From Methanospirillum sp. (lineage in GTDB: Archaea; Halobacteriota; Methanomicrobia; Methanomicrobiales; Methanospirillaceae): a DNA stretch of 6,848 nucleotides. How positions within the stretch are numbered: position 1 is the first letter of the stretch; each line of letters starts with the position of its first letter. The notes under the pieces are model-generated. The model saw only the letters and a program-made list of their open reading frames with translations. It was not told where the DNA came from and did no database searches. Made by a program: the position numbers and the translations under genes. Below, piece by piece: positions 1 through 5,784 of this stretch. The DNA lies in the NCBI GenBank assembly GCA_028695895.1, contig JAQVIE010000064.1, positions 1-6,848 of the forward strand, in the 5' to 3' direction.

Positions 1-64
1 TAATCTGCCTGGTTACTGCAGTTTTTCCTGCCGAAGGAGGGCCGGCGATGATGATAAGTTTCAT
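1..64 (-). CDS. P-loop NTPase, N-terminal fragment (possibly SIMIBI/HypB-UreG-CobW-like); runs off left edge
   Basis: The ATG at 64-62 lies inside the ATGA that ends the upstream ABC ATPase gene, so stop and start overlap by 4 bases and translational coupling is likely. The 21 visible codons begin MKLIIIAGPPSAGKT, a short hydrophobic beta strand followed by a Walker A motif (GPPSAGKT), which is how many compact P-loop NTPases begin. No other frame through these bases gives a credible start. The short N-terminus before the P-loop would suit metallochaperone GTPases such as HypB, UreG or CobW, or a small kinase; 21 residues cannot decide between these. The rest of the gene lies outside the window. 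The P-loop reading is seen in the sequence; the family is inference. Confidence 0.72.
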   Translation of the reverse strand, partial: MKLIIIAGPPSAGKTAVTRQI

Positions 65-849
65 CGGTAAGATACCGGGAGAGGTGCTGTAACGAGTTCA
101 CCGGCCCGAATCATCTCTCTCATCTGGCCGATTATCCCATCCATGTGAAGCATCTGGCGAATTGCATGCTCTTCAACACCGTTTGGTTCAATAACTTTTG
201 AGACGGCTCCGTCCTGCATGACGATACGCCGGTCAGAAAGCAGAGAAACCAGTGGATCGTGAGTAACAAAGAGTAATGCTTTATGATGCTGACGCAGTGT
301 TTCTATTACCTTCTCCTTGAAAATACCCGCATTTTCTACCTCATCCAGTAGTATTATCGGAGTATTAGAGATGAGAATAGCATCTGCAACCATCAGGGAT
401 CTTGTCTGTCCTCCGGAAAGGCTGGTCATCCTGACATAACTTACAATAGGCTCCCCTGTAAACTGGTTTGCAAGATTTATAGTCTCCTGTATACAAGATT
501 CTTTCATGTGCCCTCTGGAGAGGAGATGCATTCGTAAAAAATCAGAGACATTAAGGTCACAAAGACATCTGGTATTCTGAGTTATGAGGGAAACCGGTTT
601 TGCTGCAGGGTCACGAACATAATGTTCAGGCGGGAGTTTTCCATTGACAAGGACCTGTCTTCCGGTGACGGTATCACGATTTGCAAATATTTCAATATCG
701 TTAATAAAGGCGCTTTTTCCTGAACCGGTCGGACCGACAATAGACAGGGTGTCTCCAGGCCTGATATGTATCTTATCAAATACTTCCTTTGTTCCTTTAC
801 GATTTTGTCCAGGAAGTATTGTAATCTCCCTGATGGTTTCCCTGATCAT
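61..849 (-). CDS. ABC-type ATPase, ATP-binding subunit without a visible permease
   Basis: This 262-residue protein has all nucleotide-binding motifs of an ABC ATPase: Walker A GPTGSGKS at 39-46, Q-loop glutamine at 91 (LITQNT), signature LSGGQ at 144-148, Walker B IILLDE at 165-170 with catalytic Glu170, and the switch histidine His197 (FVTHDP). It should bind and hydrolyse ATP as a dimer. The length is that of a single-domain ATPase with no fused membrane domain. No permease or binding protein is visible; the only partner seen is the overlapping downstream P-loop NTPase. The pair may therefore be a transport ATPase whose permease is off-window, or a non-transport ATPase working with the second NTPase, for example in metal or cofactor insertion. 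The start at 849 lacks a clear Shine-Dalgarno site, but a TATA-like element lies about 22 bases upstream, which suits a leaderless transcript. Confidence 0.9.
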   Translation of the reverse strand: MIRETIREITILPGQNRKGTKEVFDKIHIRPGDTLSIVGPTGSGKSAFINDIEIFANRDTVTGRQVLVNGKLPPEHYVRDPAAKPVSLITQNTRCLCDLNVSDFLRMHLLSRGHMKESCIQETINLANQFTGEPIVSYVRMTSLSGGQTRSLMVADAILISNTPIILLDEVENAGIFKEKVIETLRQHHKALLFVTHDPLVSLLSDRRIVMQDGAVSKVIEPNGVEEHAIRQMLHMDGIIGQMREMIRAGELVTAPLPVSYR

Positions 850-863
850 TCTGAATACAAGTT

Positions 864-877
864 ACACTTATATGGAT
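864..877 (-). promoter_or_regulatory. Putative archaeal TATA box for the ABC ATPase gene
   Basis: On the minus strand the stretch reads CCATATAAGT, a reasonable archaeal TATA-box match, centred about 22 bases before the ATG at 849. Archaeal TATA boxes usually sit about 25 bases before the transcription start, so the transcript would begin at or within a few bases of the ATG. That agrees with the absence of a Shine-Dalgarno site. It is judged by eye only. Confidence 0.4.
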
Positions 878-958
878 ATTAATATTATCCAAAACCGAGA
901 GTAATTAATACAATGAGTCAGATTTTTTCTTGAAAATTAAGATGAGTGTACAATTTAG

Positions 959-968
959 ACTTTATATT
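959..968 (+). promoter_or_regulatory. Possible TATA box upstream of the decayed PAS gene
   Basis: ACTTTATATT is a TATA-like sequence on the plus strand, roughly 25-35 bases before the first codons that can be aligned by eye to a PAS linker. It may be the old promoter of the PAS relic. AT-rich sequence makes such matches common, so support is weak. The rest of 850-990 shows no credible coding sequence. Confidence 0.25.
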
Positions 969-995
969 TCATCCTGCATATCAAGTTCAAATCTT

Positions 996-1289
996 CAAAA
1001 AAGAACTACAGATAAAAGTGCAAAAAATGCTTTCCTTTAAATTGAGGAACATTTTCATCTTCTTTTTGAACACATTCTGGTTCCTTATCAGTCTTTGAAC
1101 GAAAATGGTAATATCATCGGGGTGAACGAAGCCTGTACAAGACTTACTGGATATTCAAGGGACAAAATAACTGGTAGATTGTTCACGGACATTATTCCGG
1201 ATATGCACGTCACTGACTACCAGCGATGGTATAAATCCACTAAGATACTCATATGTTTACATCACAACCATGATATCTCCCTTGTTTGA
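996..1289 (+). pseudogene. Decayed PAS-domain sensor gene (remnant with in-frame TAA)
   Basis: The frame opening with a possible TTG at 1095 (NENGNIIGVNEACTRLTGYS) is the first half of a PAS domain: a strand, the VNEA helix start, then RLTGYSRDKITGR and FTDIIPDM. The PAS signal extends upstream of that TTG: codons 1041-1094 read IEEHFHLLFEH followed by ILVPYQSL, the usual opening of PAS domains in methanogen sensor proteins. That stretch is preceded by an in-frame TAA at 1038-1040, where related proteins would have a sense codon such as lysine. Further upstream the same frame gives a polar, linker-like stretch. Downstream, PAS similarity fades after about 1230 and the frame stops at 1289, before the second half of the domain. 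No kinase, HTH or second PAS follows. A short expressed peptide from 1095 is possible but unlikely, since it would lack the first PAS strand. Confidence 0.6.
1228..1238 (+). promoter_or_regulatory. Weak TATA-like element upstream of the dedA operon
   Basis: GGTATAAATCC lies inside the PAS relic, about 70 bases before the ATG at 1303. It would place a transcription start near 1255-1260 and give a leader of about 45 bases that includes the Shine-Dalgarno site at 1292. A second AT-rich candidate, CTCATATGTT near 1248-1257, is equally weak. Either could serve the operon that follows; neither is strongly supported. Confidence 0.22.
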
Positions 1290-1291
1290 CT

Positions 1292-1295
1292 GGAG
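1292..1295 (+). promoter_or_regulatory. Shine-Dalgarno site for the 38-codon ORF
   Basis: GGAG followed by A, with 7 bases between it and the ATG at 1303, is a well-spaced ribosome binding site. The dedA start at 1416 has no comparable site of its own, so ribosomes may enter the operon here and reach dedA by coupling. Confidence 0.5.
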
Positions 1296-1302
1296 AATAC
1301 CC

Positions 1303-1419
1303 ATGAACAGGCATAATAACCCGGTTAAACCTCCATTATCAGCATTTGAAGATTTCTACAAGTATTCAGAAACAGGAAACACTTTTACCAGGGAAAAAGA
1401 ATATTTTCATAGATTATGA
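1303..1419 (+). CDS. Small ORF (38 residues) overlapping the dedA start; unknown function
   Basis: This ORF starts at an ATG preceded by GGAG at a 7-base spacing and ends in the ATGA shared with the dedA start at 1416. The peptide (MNRHNNPVKPPLSAFEDFYK at its beginning) is polar and charged, has no membrane segment or recognisable motif, and was not recognised as any family. The good ribosome binding site and the exact 4-base overlap argue that it is translated, perhaps mainly to deliver ribosomes to dedA, whose own start lacks a site. It could instead be a chance ORF in the DNA left behind by the decayed PAS gene; at this length chance is a serious alternative. Confidence 0.4.
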   Translation: MNRHNNPVKPPLSAFEDFYKYSETGNTFTREKEYFHRL

Positions 1420-2063
1420 ATATTTCCTTTATTCATCTGATCCTTCACATTGACTCATCACTTGAGCAGATGGCACTGGAATTAGGCCTTCTGGTTTATG
1501 CAGTCCTCTTTCTCATCATTTTTTGCGAAACTGGTCTTGTAGTGACACCGTTTCTTCCAGGAGATTCCCTTCTGTTTGTGTCAGGAGCCCTTGCCGGTAA
1601 TGAGATTCTTAACATCTGGGTCCTGCTGGTAATTATTGGACTTGGAGCAATAATTGGTGACACATTAAATTTCTGGATTGGAAAGTTTGCCGGATGTAAA
1701 GTATTGGAAGGCCGTCTTTCCGCATTCATTCATAAAAGGTGGCTTGAAAAAACTCACCATTACTTTGAAAAATATGGCGGGGCCACTATTGTTATCGCCA
1801 GGTTTATCCCGATTGTCAGAACATTTGCTCCATTTCTTGCCGGAATTGGAAAGATGAATTACCAGAAGTTCCTTTTTTATAATGTAACCGGTGCAATAAT
1901 CTGGACCTGGGCACTTGTAGGAGGTGGATATCTGATTGGTAATATCCCGGTCATATCTGAACATATCTCACTCTTCATGTGGTTTGTCCTGGCCCTTTGT
2001 ATCTTTTCAATCGCCATGGTTGCAAAAAGTGTTCTGTCAGCAGTGTTTTGCGATAAAAATTAG
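1416..2063 (+). CDS. DedA-family (VTT/SNARE-associated domain) integral membrane protein
   Basis: This 215-residue polytopic membrane protein carries the full DedA signature: ETG at 38-40, FLPGDSLL at 46-53, GDTLNFWIG at 81-89, and RFIPIVRTFAP at 129-139, followed by a glycine-rich segment with GAIIW at 159-163 and a C-terminal membrane helix at about 184-208. The acidic and arginine residues shown to be essential in E. coli YqjA/YghB (Glu39, Asp51, Arg130, Arg136) match Glu38, Asp50, Arg129 and Arg135 here, so the protein looks functional. Bacterial DedA members include polyprenyl-phosphate carrier translocases; in an archaeon the corresponding lipid would be a dolichyl-type phosphate, which is inference. 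A stop at 1410-1412 in this frame fixes ATG 1416 as the first available ATG. It overlaps the small upstream ORF by 4 bases and is followed after 62 bases by the CHAD-phosphoesterase gene, probably in one operon. Confidence 0.93.
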   Translation: MNISFIHLILHIDSSLEQMALELGLLVYAVLFLIIFCETGLVVTPFLPGDSLLFVSGALAGNEILNIWVLLVIIGLGAIIGDTLNFWIGKFAGCKVLEGRLSAFIHKRWLEKTHHYFEKYGGATIVIARFIPIVRTFAPFLAGIGKMNYQKFLFYNVTGAIIWTWALVGGGYLIGNIPVISEHISLFMWFVLALCIFSIAMVAKSVLSAVFCDKN

Positions 2064-2114
2064 GAGAATAGGTAAAGGAGAAACAGTTGCAGACTACTGT
2101 CACCAGGATCAAAG

Positions 2115-2119
2115 GGAGG
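2115..2119 (+). promoter_or_regulatory. Shine-Dalgarno site that fixes the CHAD-phosphoesterase start
   Basis: GGAGG with 6 bases before the ATG at 2126 is a strong site. A nearer ATG at 2122 is only 2 bases from it and opens a frame that stops after four codons, so 2126 is the real start. Confidence 0.7.
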
Positions 2120-2125
2120 AAATGA

Positions 2126-4027
2126 ATGAAGTGTGAACAAAAACCTGTACAAGACCCTGCTTTTTCAAGATATGCTGCTGATACAATGCTTCCTCTCCTC
2201 CAGTCATTGCAACAGGAATTATCTGGAGTCAGAACGGCGGATGATATTGAATATGTTCACCGGACCAGGGTTGCGACCAGGCGACTCAGAGCATGCCTTA
2301 CCATATTTTCTCCAAGCCTCCCACCTGAAAAAGTAAAAATCTGGAGACGCACCATCAGAGATATTACCCGATCGCTGGGAGAAGCACGTGATCTGGATGT
2401 TCAGATAGACTTTATAAGCACTTTTATCTCTAAATATATCCAAAATAATTATCAGAGGGAGTTATTTTTTTATTCCAGTCCCATGCCTGATCATCACCCG
2501 CTTTTTTCCATTAAACAGGCTGAATATGAAGAAAATAATATTGAAAACAATAATGAAGAACCCGGATCTGAACCATTTCTTTACTGCAGTGGCCAGTTTG
2601 ACATTCACAGACCAGGGCTTGAATGTCTGCTGCATAGATTGAAGGCCAGACGCCATCGCATTCAACCGGATCTTGTAAAGGCTGCTGACCGGCTGGAAGA
2701 AACGGGAATTCCTGAATCAATGACCTCTTTTCTGCATGAACTTAAAATAAGGGCTGAAATTGAGGGAGGAACTGGCAACTCTCCGTTTTCATATGAGCAG
2801 GCATTTGTCAGCATAATGACTGCCATCTCTGATCTATTTTGGTTTGAACCATGGCTTAGCGAACCAGATAATATCCATCAGCACCATGAGATGCGCATTG
2901 CAGCAAAAAGATTAAGATATACCCTTGAATCCTTTTCAGATCTATATGAATGCGGGTTAAAATCAGAGATAAAAACTTTTAAAAGTCTTCAGGATGTGCT
3001 CGGAGACATGCATGACTGCGATGTCTGGATTGAAAGAATTCCAGCATTCATCCTTGAAGAAGAGAAAAGGGCAGACAGGTACTTTGGAAATCCGGACTTT
3101 TTCTCCATCCTTGAACGTGGACTAAATAAACTTCTCGAAAACCGGAAAAAGAAGAGAGAAGAACTTTTTTCTGAACTGCATGTTATGTGGGATACAATAA
3201 AAGAAGAGGGATTCTGGGACCGGCTGATGGAAAAAATTTCATATCCGGTCCGACTTTCATCCCAGGAAAAAACTGATCAGAACAATGAGGAGCCTGTCAC
3301 AATTGCCCTTATATCTGATATACATGCAAACCTTCCGGCACTCGAAGCGGTCCTGACTGATGCAAAACTGAAAGGTGCAACAGCCATTCTGAACGCCGGT
3401 GATAGTATCGGATATGGTGCTTTTCCTGACGAAGTTATCTCATGCCTTCGTTCATCGCATGTGCTCTCGGTCATCGGAAATTATGACCTTGCAGTCCTCT
3501 TCAGGAAATGGAAGAGAGGAAAACCACGATCACGCGATAAACAGGCTGTCATGCAGTTTGCATACAATAACCTGTCAAAAGAGAACAGGACCTATCTTGC
3601 AGGGCTTTCACGTGAGTTCAGACTTAGGGTGAGAGGAACTTCAATCCTTGTTACCCACGGAAGTCCAGATTCAATTAACGAATACCTGGACCTGGGTACA
3701 CCTGAATCAAGACTTCGTGAATTCGCACAAAAAACCAGGGCTGATATAATTGTGACCGGTCACTCCCATCTTCCTTCCATCAGGCAGGTTGATAATGTGT
3801 TATTTGTTAACTGTGGCAGTGTGGGGAGGACAGAAGATGGAGATCCTCGTGCCTGCTATGCCCTGCTGACATTGGATCCCCTGTCTGTTGTTCATATCAG
3901 GGTTTCATATGATATTTCCAGGGCAATAACTGCTATGCAAAACCAACATCTTCCAGGCCCATTAACAAGGATAGTCTCTGAAGGCAGATCTCCTGATGAT
4001 ATATCCGGGCATGGGAATTCCGCGTGA
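2126..4027 (+). CDS. CHAD domain-metallophosphoesterase fusion protein
   Basis: This 633-residue soluble protein has two parts. Residues about 13-370 form a CHAD domain, the conserved histidine alpha-helical domain known to bind polyphosphate: HRTRVATRRLRA at 45-56 and GEARDLDVQ at 85-93 in the first half, HEMRIAAKRLRY at 254-265 and LGDMHDCDV at 292-300 in the second. The halves are separated by an insert that includes a low-complexity Asn/Glu stretch (about 134-146). Residues about 390-590 are a calcineurin-like phosphoesterase of the YfcE/MJ0936 type with metal ligands visible: SDIH (Asp398, His400), GD 425-426, GNYD 451-454, TH 510-511 and GHSH 545-548. Tyrosine takes the place of the usual histidine in GNHD, leaving the motif asparagine; this variant occurs in other families of the fold. 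The substrate is not evident; polyphosphate or a phosphoester held near it is a reasonable guess. The gene follows dedA and overlaps the HD gene. Confidence 0.92.
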   Translation: MKCEQKPVQDPAFSRYAADTMLPLLQSLQQELSGVRTADDIEYVHRTRVATRRLRACLTIFSPSLPPEKVKIWRRTIRDITRSLGEARDLDVQIDFISTFISKYIQNNYQRELFFYSSPMPDHHPLFSIKQAEYEENNIENNNEEPGSEPFLYCSGQFDIHRPGLECLLHRLKARRHRIQPDLVKAADRLEETGIPESMTSFLHELKIRAEIEGGTGNSPFSYEQAFVSIMTAISDLFWFEPWLSEPDNIHQHHEMRIAAKRLRYTLESFSDLYECGLKSEIKTFKSLQDVLGDMHDCDVWIERIPAFILEEEKRADRYFGNPDFFSILERGLNKLLENRKKKREELFSELHVMWDTIKEEGFWDRLMEKISYPVRLSSQEKTDQNNEEPVTIALISDIHANLPALEAVLTDAKLKGATAILNAGDSIGYGAFPDEVISCLRSSHVLSVIGNYDLAVLFRKWKRGKPRSRDKQAVMQFAYNNLSKENRTYLAGLSREFRLRVRGTSILVTHGSPDSINEYLDLGTPESRLREFAQKTRADIIVTGHSHLPSIRQVDNVLFVNCGSVGRTEDGDPRACYALLTLDPLSVVHIRVSYDISRAITAMQNQHLPGPLTRIVSEGRSPDDISGHGNSA

Positions 4028-4620
4028 TGGACCCTGCTGTCTGGCCGGTTGTAATGGACTACTCAGACAGGCTGGATCCTGATCCTGCACATGCAAGGCA
4101 GGTATGCCGCCTGTCACTTAAAATATATAGTGAGCTGGAGACGCTTCATGCCCTGCCCCATTATGCCTGTGACTTTCTAAAAGCAGCTGCCCTTCTTCAT
4201 GATATCGGATGGAGTATGCCAGGAAAACCCCATCATAAAGCATCAAAGGATATCATCCTGAAAGACACAAAAATGAATCTCCTGCCAACAGAAAGAAAAA
4301 TTATTGCTTTAATTGCGCGATATCACAGAAAATCCCTCCCAAAACCTGATCATGCGATATATAATAAACTGGATAACAAAGACAAGGCCATCGTTTCATG
4401 GTGTTCGGGTATACTCCGTGTTGCAGATGTTCTTGATCGGGCACACCAGGAACTGGTAAGCGATATAAGCTGTACAATCACGCTGGAAGATCTCATCCTT
4501 TTCTGCACCTGTAAAGCCCCATTAATTCATGATTCATTGCTTTTTCAAGAAAAAAGCAGATTACTTTCTGATCTTGCCAATCGCAGGATAACTCTTTTAA
4601 TATCTGTTCAGGGGATATAA
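4027..4620 (+). CDS. Stand-alone HD-domain protein resembling the C-terminal domain of Ppx/GppA
   Basis: This protein of 197 residues is an HD-superfamily protein. Visible metal-site candidates are His22 (DPAHARQV), the HD pair 58-59 (LLHDIGWS), HH 69-70, His100 (ARYHRK) and Asp134 in ILRVADVLDRAH. The order and spacing of LLHDIG, HHKAS, LLPTERKIIALIARYHRK and RVADVLDRAH closely resemble the C-terminal HD domain of Ppx/GppA exopolyphosphatases, but the N-terminal actin-like catalytic domain is absent. The protein may regulate, or itself hydrolyse, phosphoesters, nucleotides or polyphosphate; which is not known. The ATG at 4027 shares its A with the TGA of the preceding gene (TGATG). A GTG at 4024 would add one residue and is an alternative. 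No Shine-Dalgarno site is near, so coupling to the CHAD gene is likely. Confidence 0.87.
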   Translation: MDPAVWPVVMDYSDRLDPDPAHARQVCRLSLKIYSELETLHALPHYACDFLKAAALLHDIGWSMPGKPHHKASKDIILKDTKMNLLPTERKIIALIARYHRKSLPKPDHAIYNKLDNKDKAIVSWCSGILRVADVLDRAHQELVSDISCTITLEDLILFCTCKAPLIHDSLLFQEKSRLLSDLANRRITLLISVQGI

Positions 4621-4644
4621 TCTCTGGATGGAGAGGATTGCACA

Positions 4645-4661
4645 CAGGTATTCCTGATTTT
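4645..4661. terminator. Weak hairpin plus T-run between convergent genes
   Basis: The 50 bases between the two convergent stops contain CAGG, four loop bases, CCTG, then ATTTTAA on the plus strand. A four-pair stem is marginal and archaeal termination depends mainly on T-runs, so this is only a candidate end for the HD operon. Confidence 0.22.
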
Positions 4662-4670
4662 AATCGTTGT

Positions 4671-5597
4671 TTACTTAGATGTTCTCTTTCTCATTACACC
4701 CATTACTCCAAGGAGGGTTATGACAATGATACCTATCCCGATCATAATATAATTCAAAAGAAATATTGACGGAGGGATCTCAAAAGAGATGTTTGCCACG
4801 GGGATCTCCACATTCTCTTCTATTTTGGGATTTAGTTTTGAAGAGTCGGCCTTTGCAAGCCTGCTTATTGTATCACCATATTTTTGTGGGATATAACTTT
4901 CATCAAGAAAGATTGCTTTTTCAAATGCAGTAAGGGCTTTATTCAGGTTGCCCATTGCAAAGTGAACACCCCCGATATTATTCCAGACTTTGGCTGAATC
5001 AGGGTAGATCTGGATGGATTGATTAAAAGCACTGATTGCTTCTTCATTCCTGTACATTTTTGCAAGCACCTCCCCTTTTTTATTCCAGGTCTCGTTATTT
5101 TTTGGATCAATCTTAAGAGCTCCGGTATATGCATGGTCTGCTTCAGTGAACCGGTTCAATGCAGCCAGCACATCTCCGTAAACGTCCTTGTTTTGAAAAC
5201 TGTTAGGGTTTAATGAGACAGCCCTTGTCAGAATTTCAAGTGCCTCCTGATAATTTCCAAGTTTATAGATAGCACGACCCTTTTTACCAAAGAGATCTGC
5301 ATTTGTCTTGTCAATTGCGATGGCGCGATCATACGATTCAGCAGCTTCAGCATACCGGTTTAATTCCATCATCGCATCACCACGCAGTTTCCATCCTTCA
5401 GTGTAATACTGGTCAAGGTTTAGGGCCTGATCATAGGCTGCTATCGCGCTTACATAGTCCTTCTTTTGAAAAGCCTCCTTTCCCTTGTTAAGCCATACTG
5501 TTGCATCCTGGATATTTTGAGCGGCAACAGGATGAAAAATCAGGGCGGTTGCCAGAAAGAGAAAAATTGCCAAAACCATGCCATTCCATCGGATCAT
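4671..5597 (-). CDS. Secreted, membrane-anchored TPR-repeat protein
   Basis: Reading from ATG 5597 gives 308 residues: a signal-peptide-like N-terminus (MIRWNG, hydrophobic core 7-21, then HPVAAQ near 22-27), six contiguous 34-residue tetratricopeptide repeats at 32-65, 66-99, 100-133, 134-167, 168-201 and 202-235, a linker to about 275, and one membrane helix at about 279-302 followed by RKRTSK. The repeats carry the usual TPR pattern (for example WLNKG, AIAAYDQAL, RAIAID). The arrangement places the TPR array outside the cell, tethered by a C-terminal helix with a basic cytoplasmic tail; TPRs mediate protein contacts, so a scaffold role at the cell surface is likely, partner unknown. The frame stays open to 5852, but that extension would overlap the divergent flavoprotein gene and lacks signal-peptide character. 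In-frame ATGs at 5609 and 5633 are alternatives; 5633 would add 12 residues and has a TATA-like TTTATTG about 22 bases upstream. Confidence 0.88.
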   Translation of the reverse strand: MIRWNGMVLAIFLFLATALIFHPVAAQNIQDATVWLNKGKEAFQKKDYVSAIAAYDQALNLDQYYTEGWKLRGDAMMELNRYAEAAESYDRAIAIDKTNADLFGKKGRAIYKLGNYQEALEILTRAVSLNPNSFQNKDVYGDVLAALNRFTEADHAYTGALKIDPKNNETWNKKGEVLAKMYRNEEAISAFNQSIQIYPDSAKVWNNIGGVHFAMGNLNKALTAFEKAIFLDESYIPQKYGDTISRLAKADSSKLNPKIEENVEIPVANISFEIPPSIFLLNYIMIGIGIIVITLLGVMGVMRKRTSK

Positions 5598-5650
5598 AGG
5601 TAATTCCATTATTATTTTACTCAAAGATTTCATTATGAGTGCAAGAGATA

Positions 5651-5658
5651 CAATAAAG
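5651..5658 (-). promoter_or_regulatory. Possible TATA box for the TPR gene
   Basis: The minus strand reads CTTTATTG, centred about 22 bases before the alternative ATG at 5633 and about 58 before ATG 5597. It would suit a leaderless start at 5633 or a 35-40 base leader to 5597. It is a weak match in AT-rich DNA. Confidence 0.28.
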
Positions 5659-5746
5659 TAGTTTCTTTTAACAAATGAAAAGTTCTCGTTTTTCAATTGA
5701 TGAAAGAGTATTGGATGAGAGAGCACCCATGGATTCAGGTCTGCAT

Positions 5747-5757
5747 AGTTTATTAGA
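5747..5757 (+). promoter_or_regulatory. Possible TATA box for the flavin-binding protein gene
   Basis: AGTTTATTAGA lies about 33 bases before the ATG at 5785, which would give a transcript with a leader of under 10 bases. No strong Shine-Dalgarno site precedes the start, which agrees with a short leader. Confidence 0.33.
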
Positions 5758-5784
5758 TGTAAGGTACATGTTGTTTTAGGTATC

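Noticed and set aside
644..904. Plus-strand ORF opposite the ABC ATPase
   Set aside because: It is antisense to Walker A and the N-terminus of a clearly real gene and has no recognisable features.
1027..1098. Short hydrophobic ORF (23 codons) starting at ATG 1027
   Set aside because: It is a different frame over the opening of the PAS relic, has no ribosome binding site, and its hydrophobicity comes from T-rich codons.
1936..2136. Plus-strand ORF bridging the end of dedA and the start of the CHAD gene
   Set aside because: It lies mostly inside dedA in another frame, shows no domain, and has no ribosome site; it is a shadow.
2511..2720. Minus-strand ORFs under the CHAD insert
   Set aside because: Overlapping antisense frames in the low-complexity part of the CHAD domain, with no start signals or family resemblance.
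4621..4644. Inverted repeat TCTC/GAGA just after the HD gene
   Set aside because: Only four pairs with no T-run directly after it; too weak to call a terminator.
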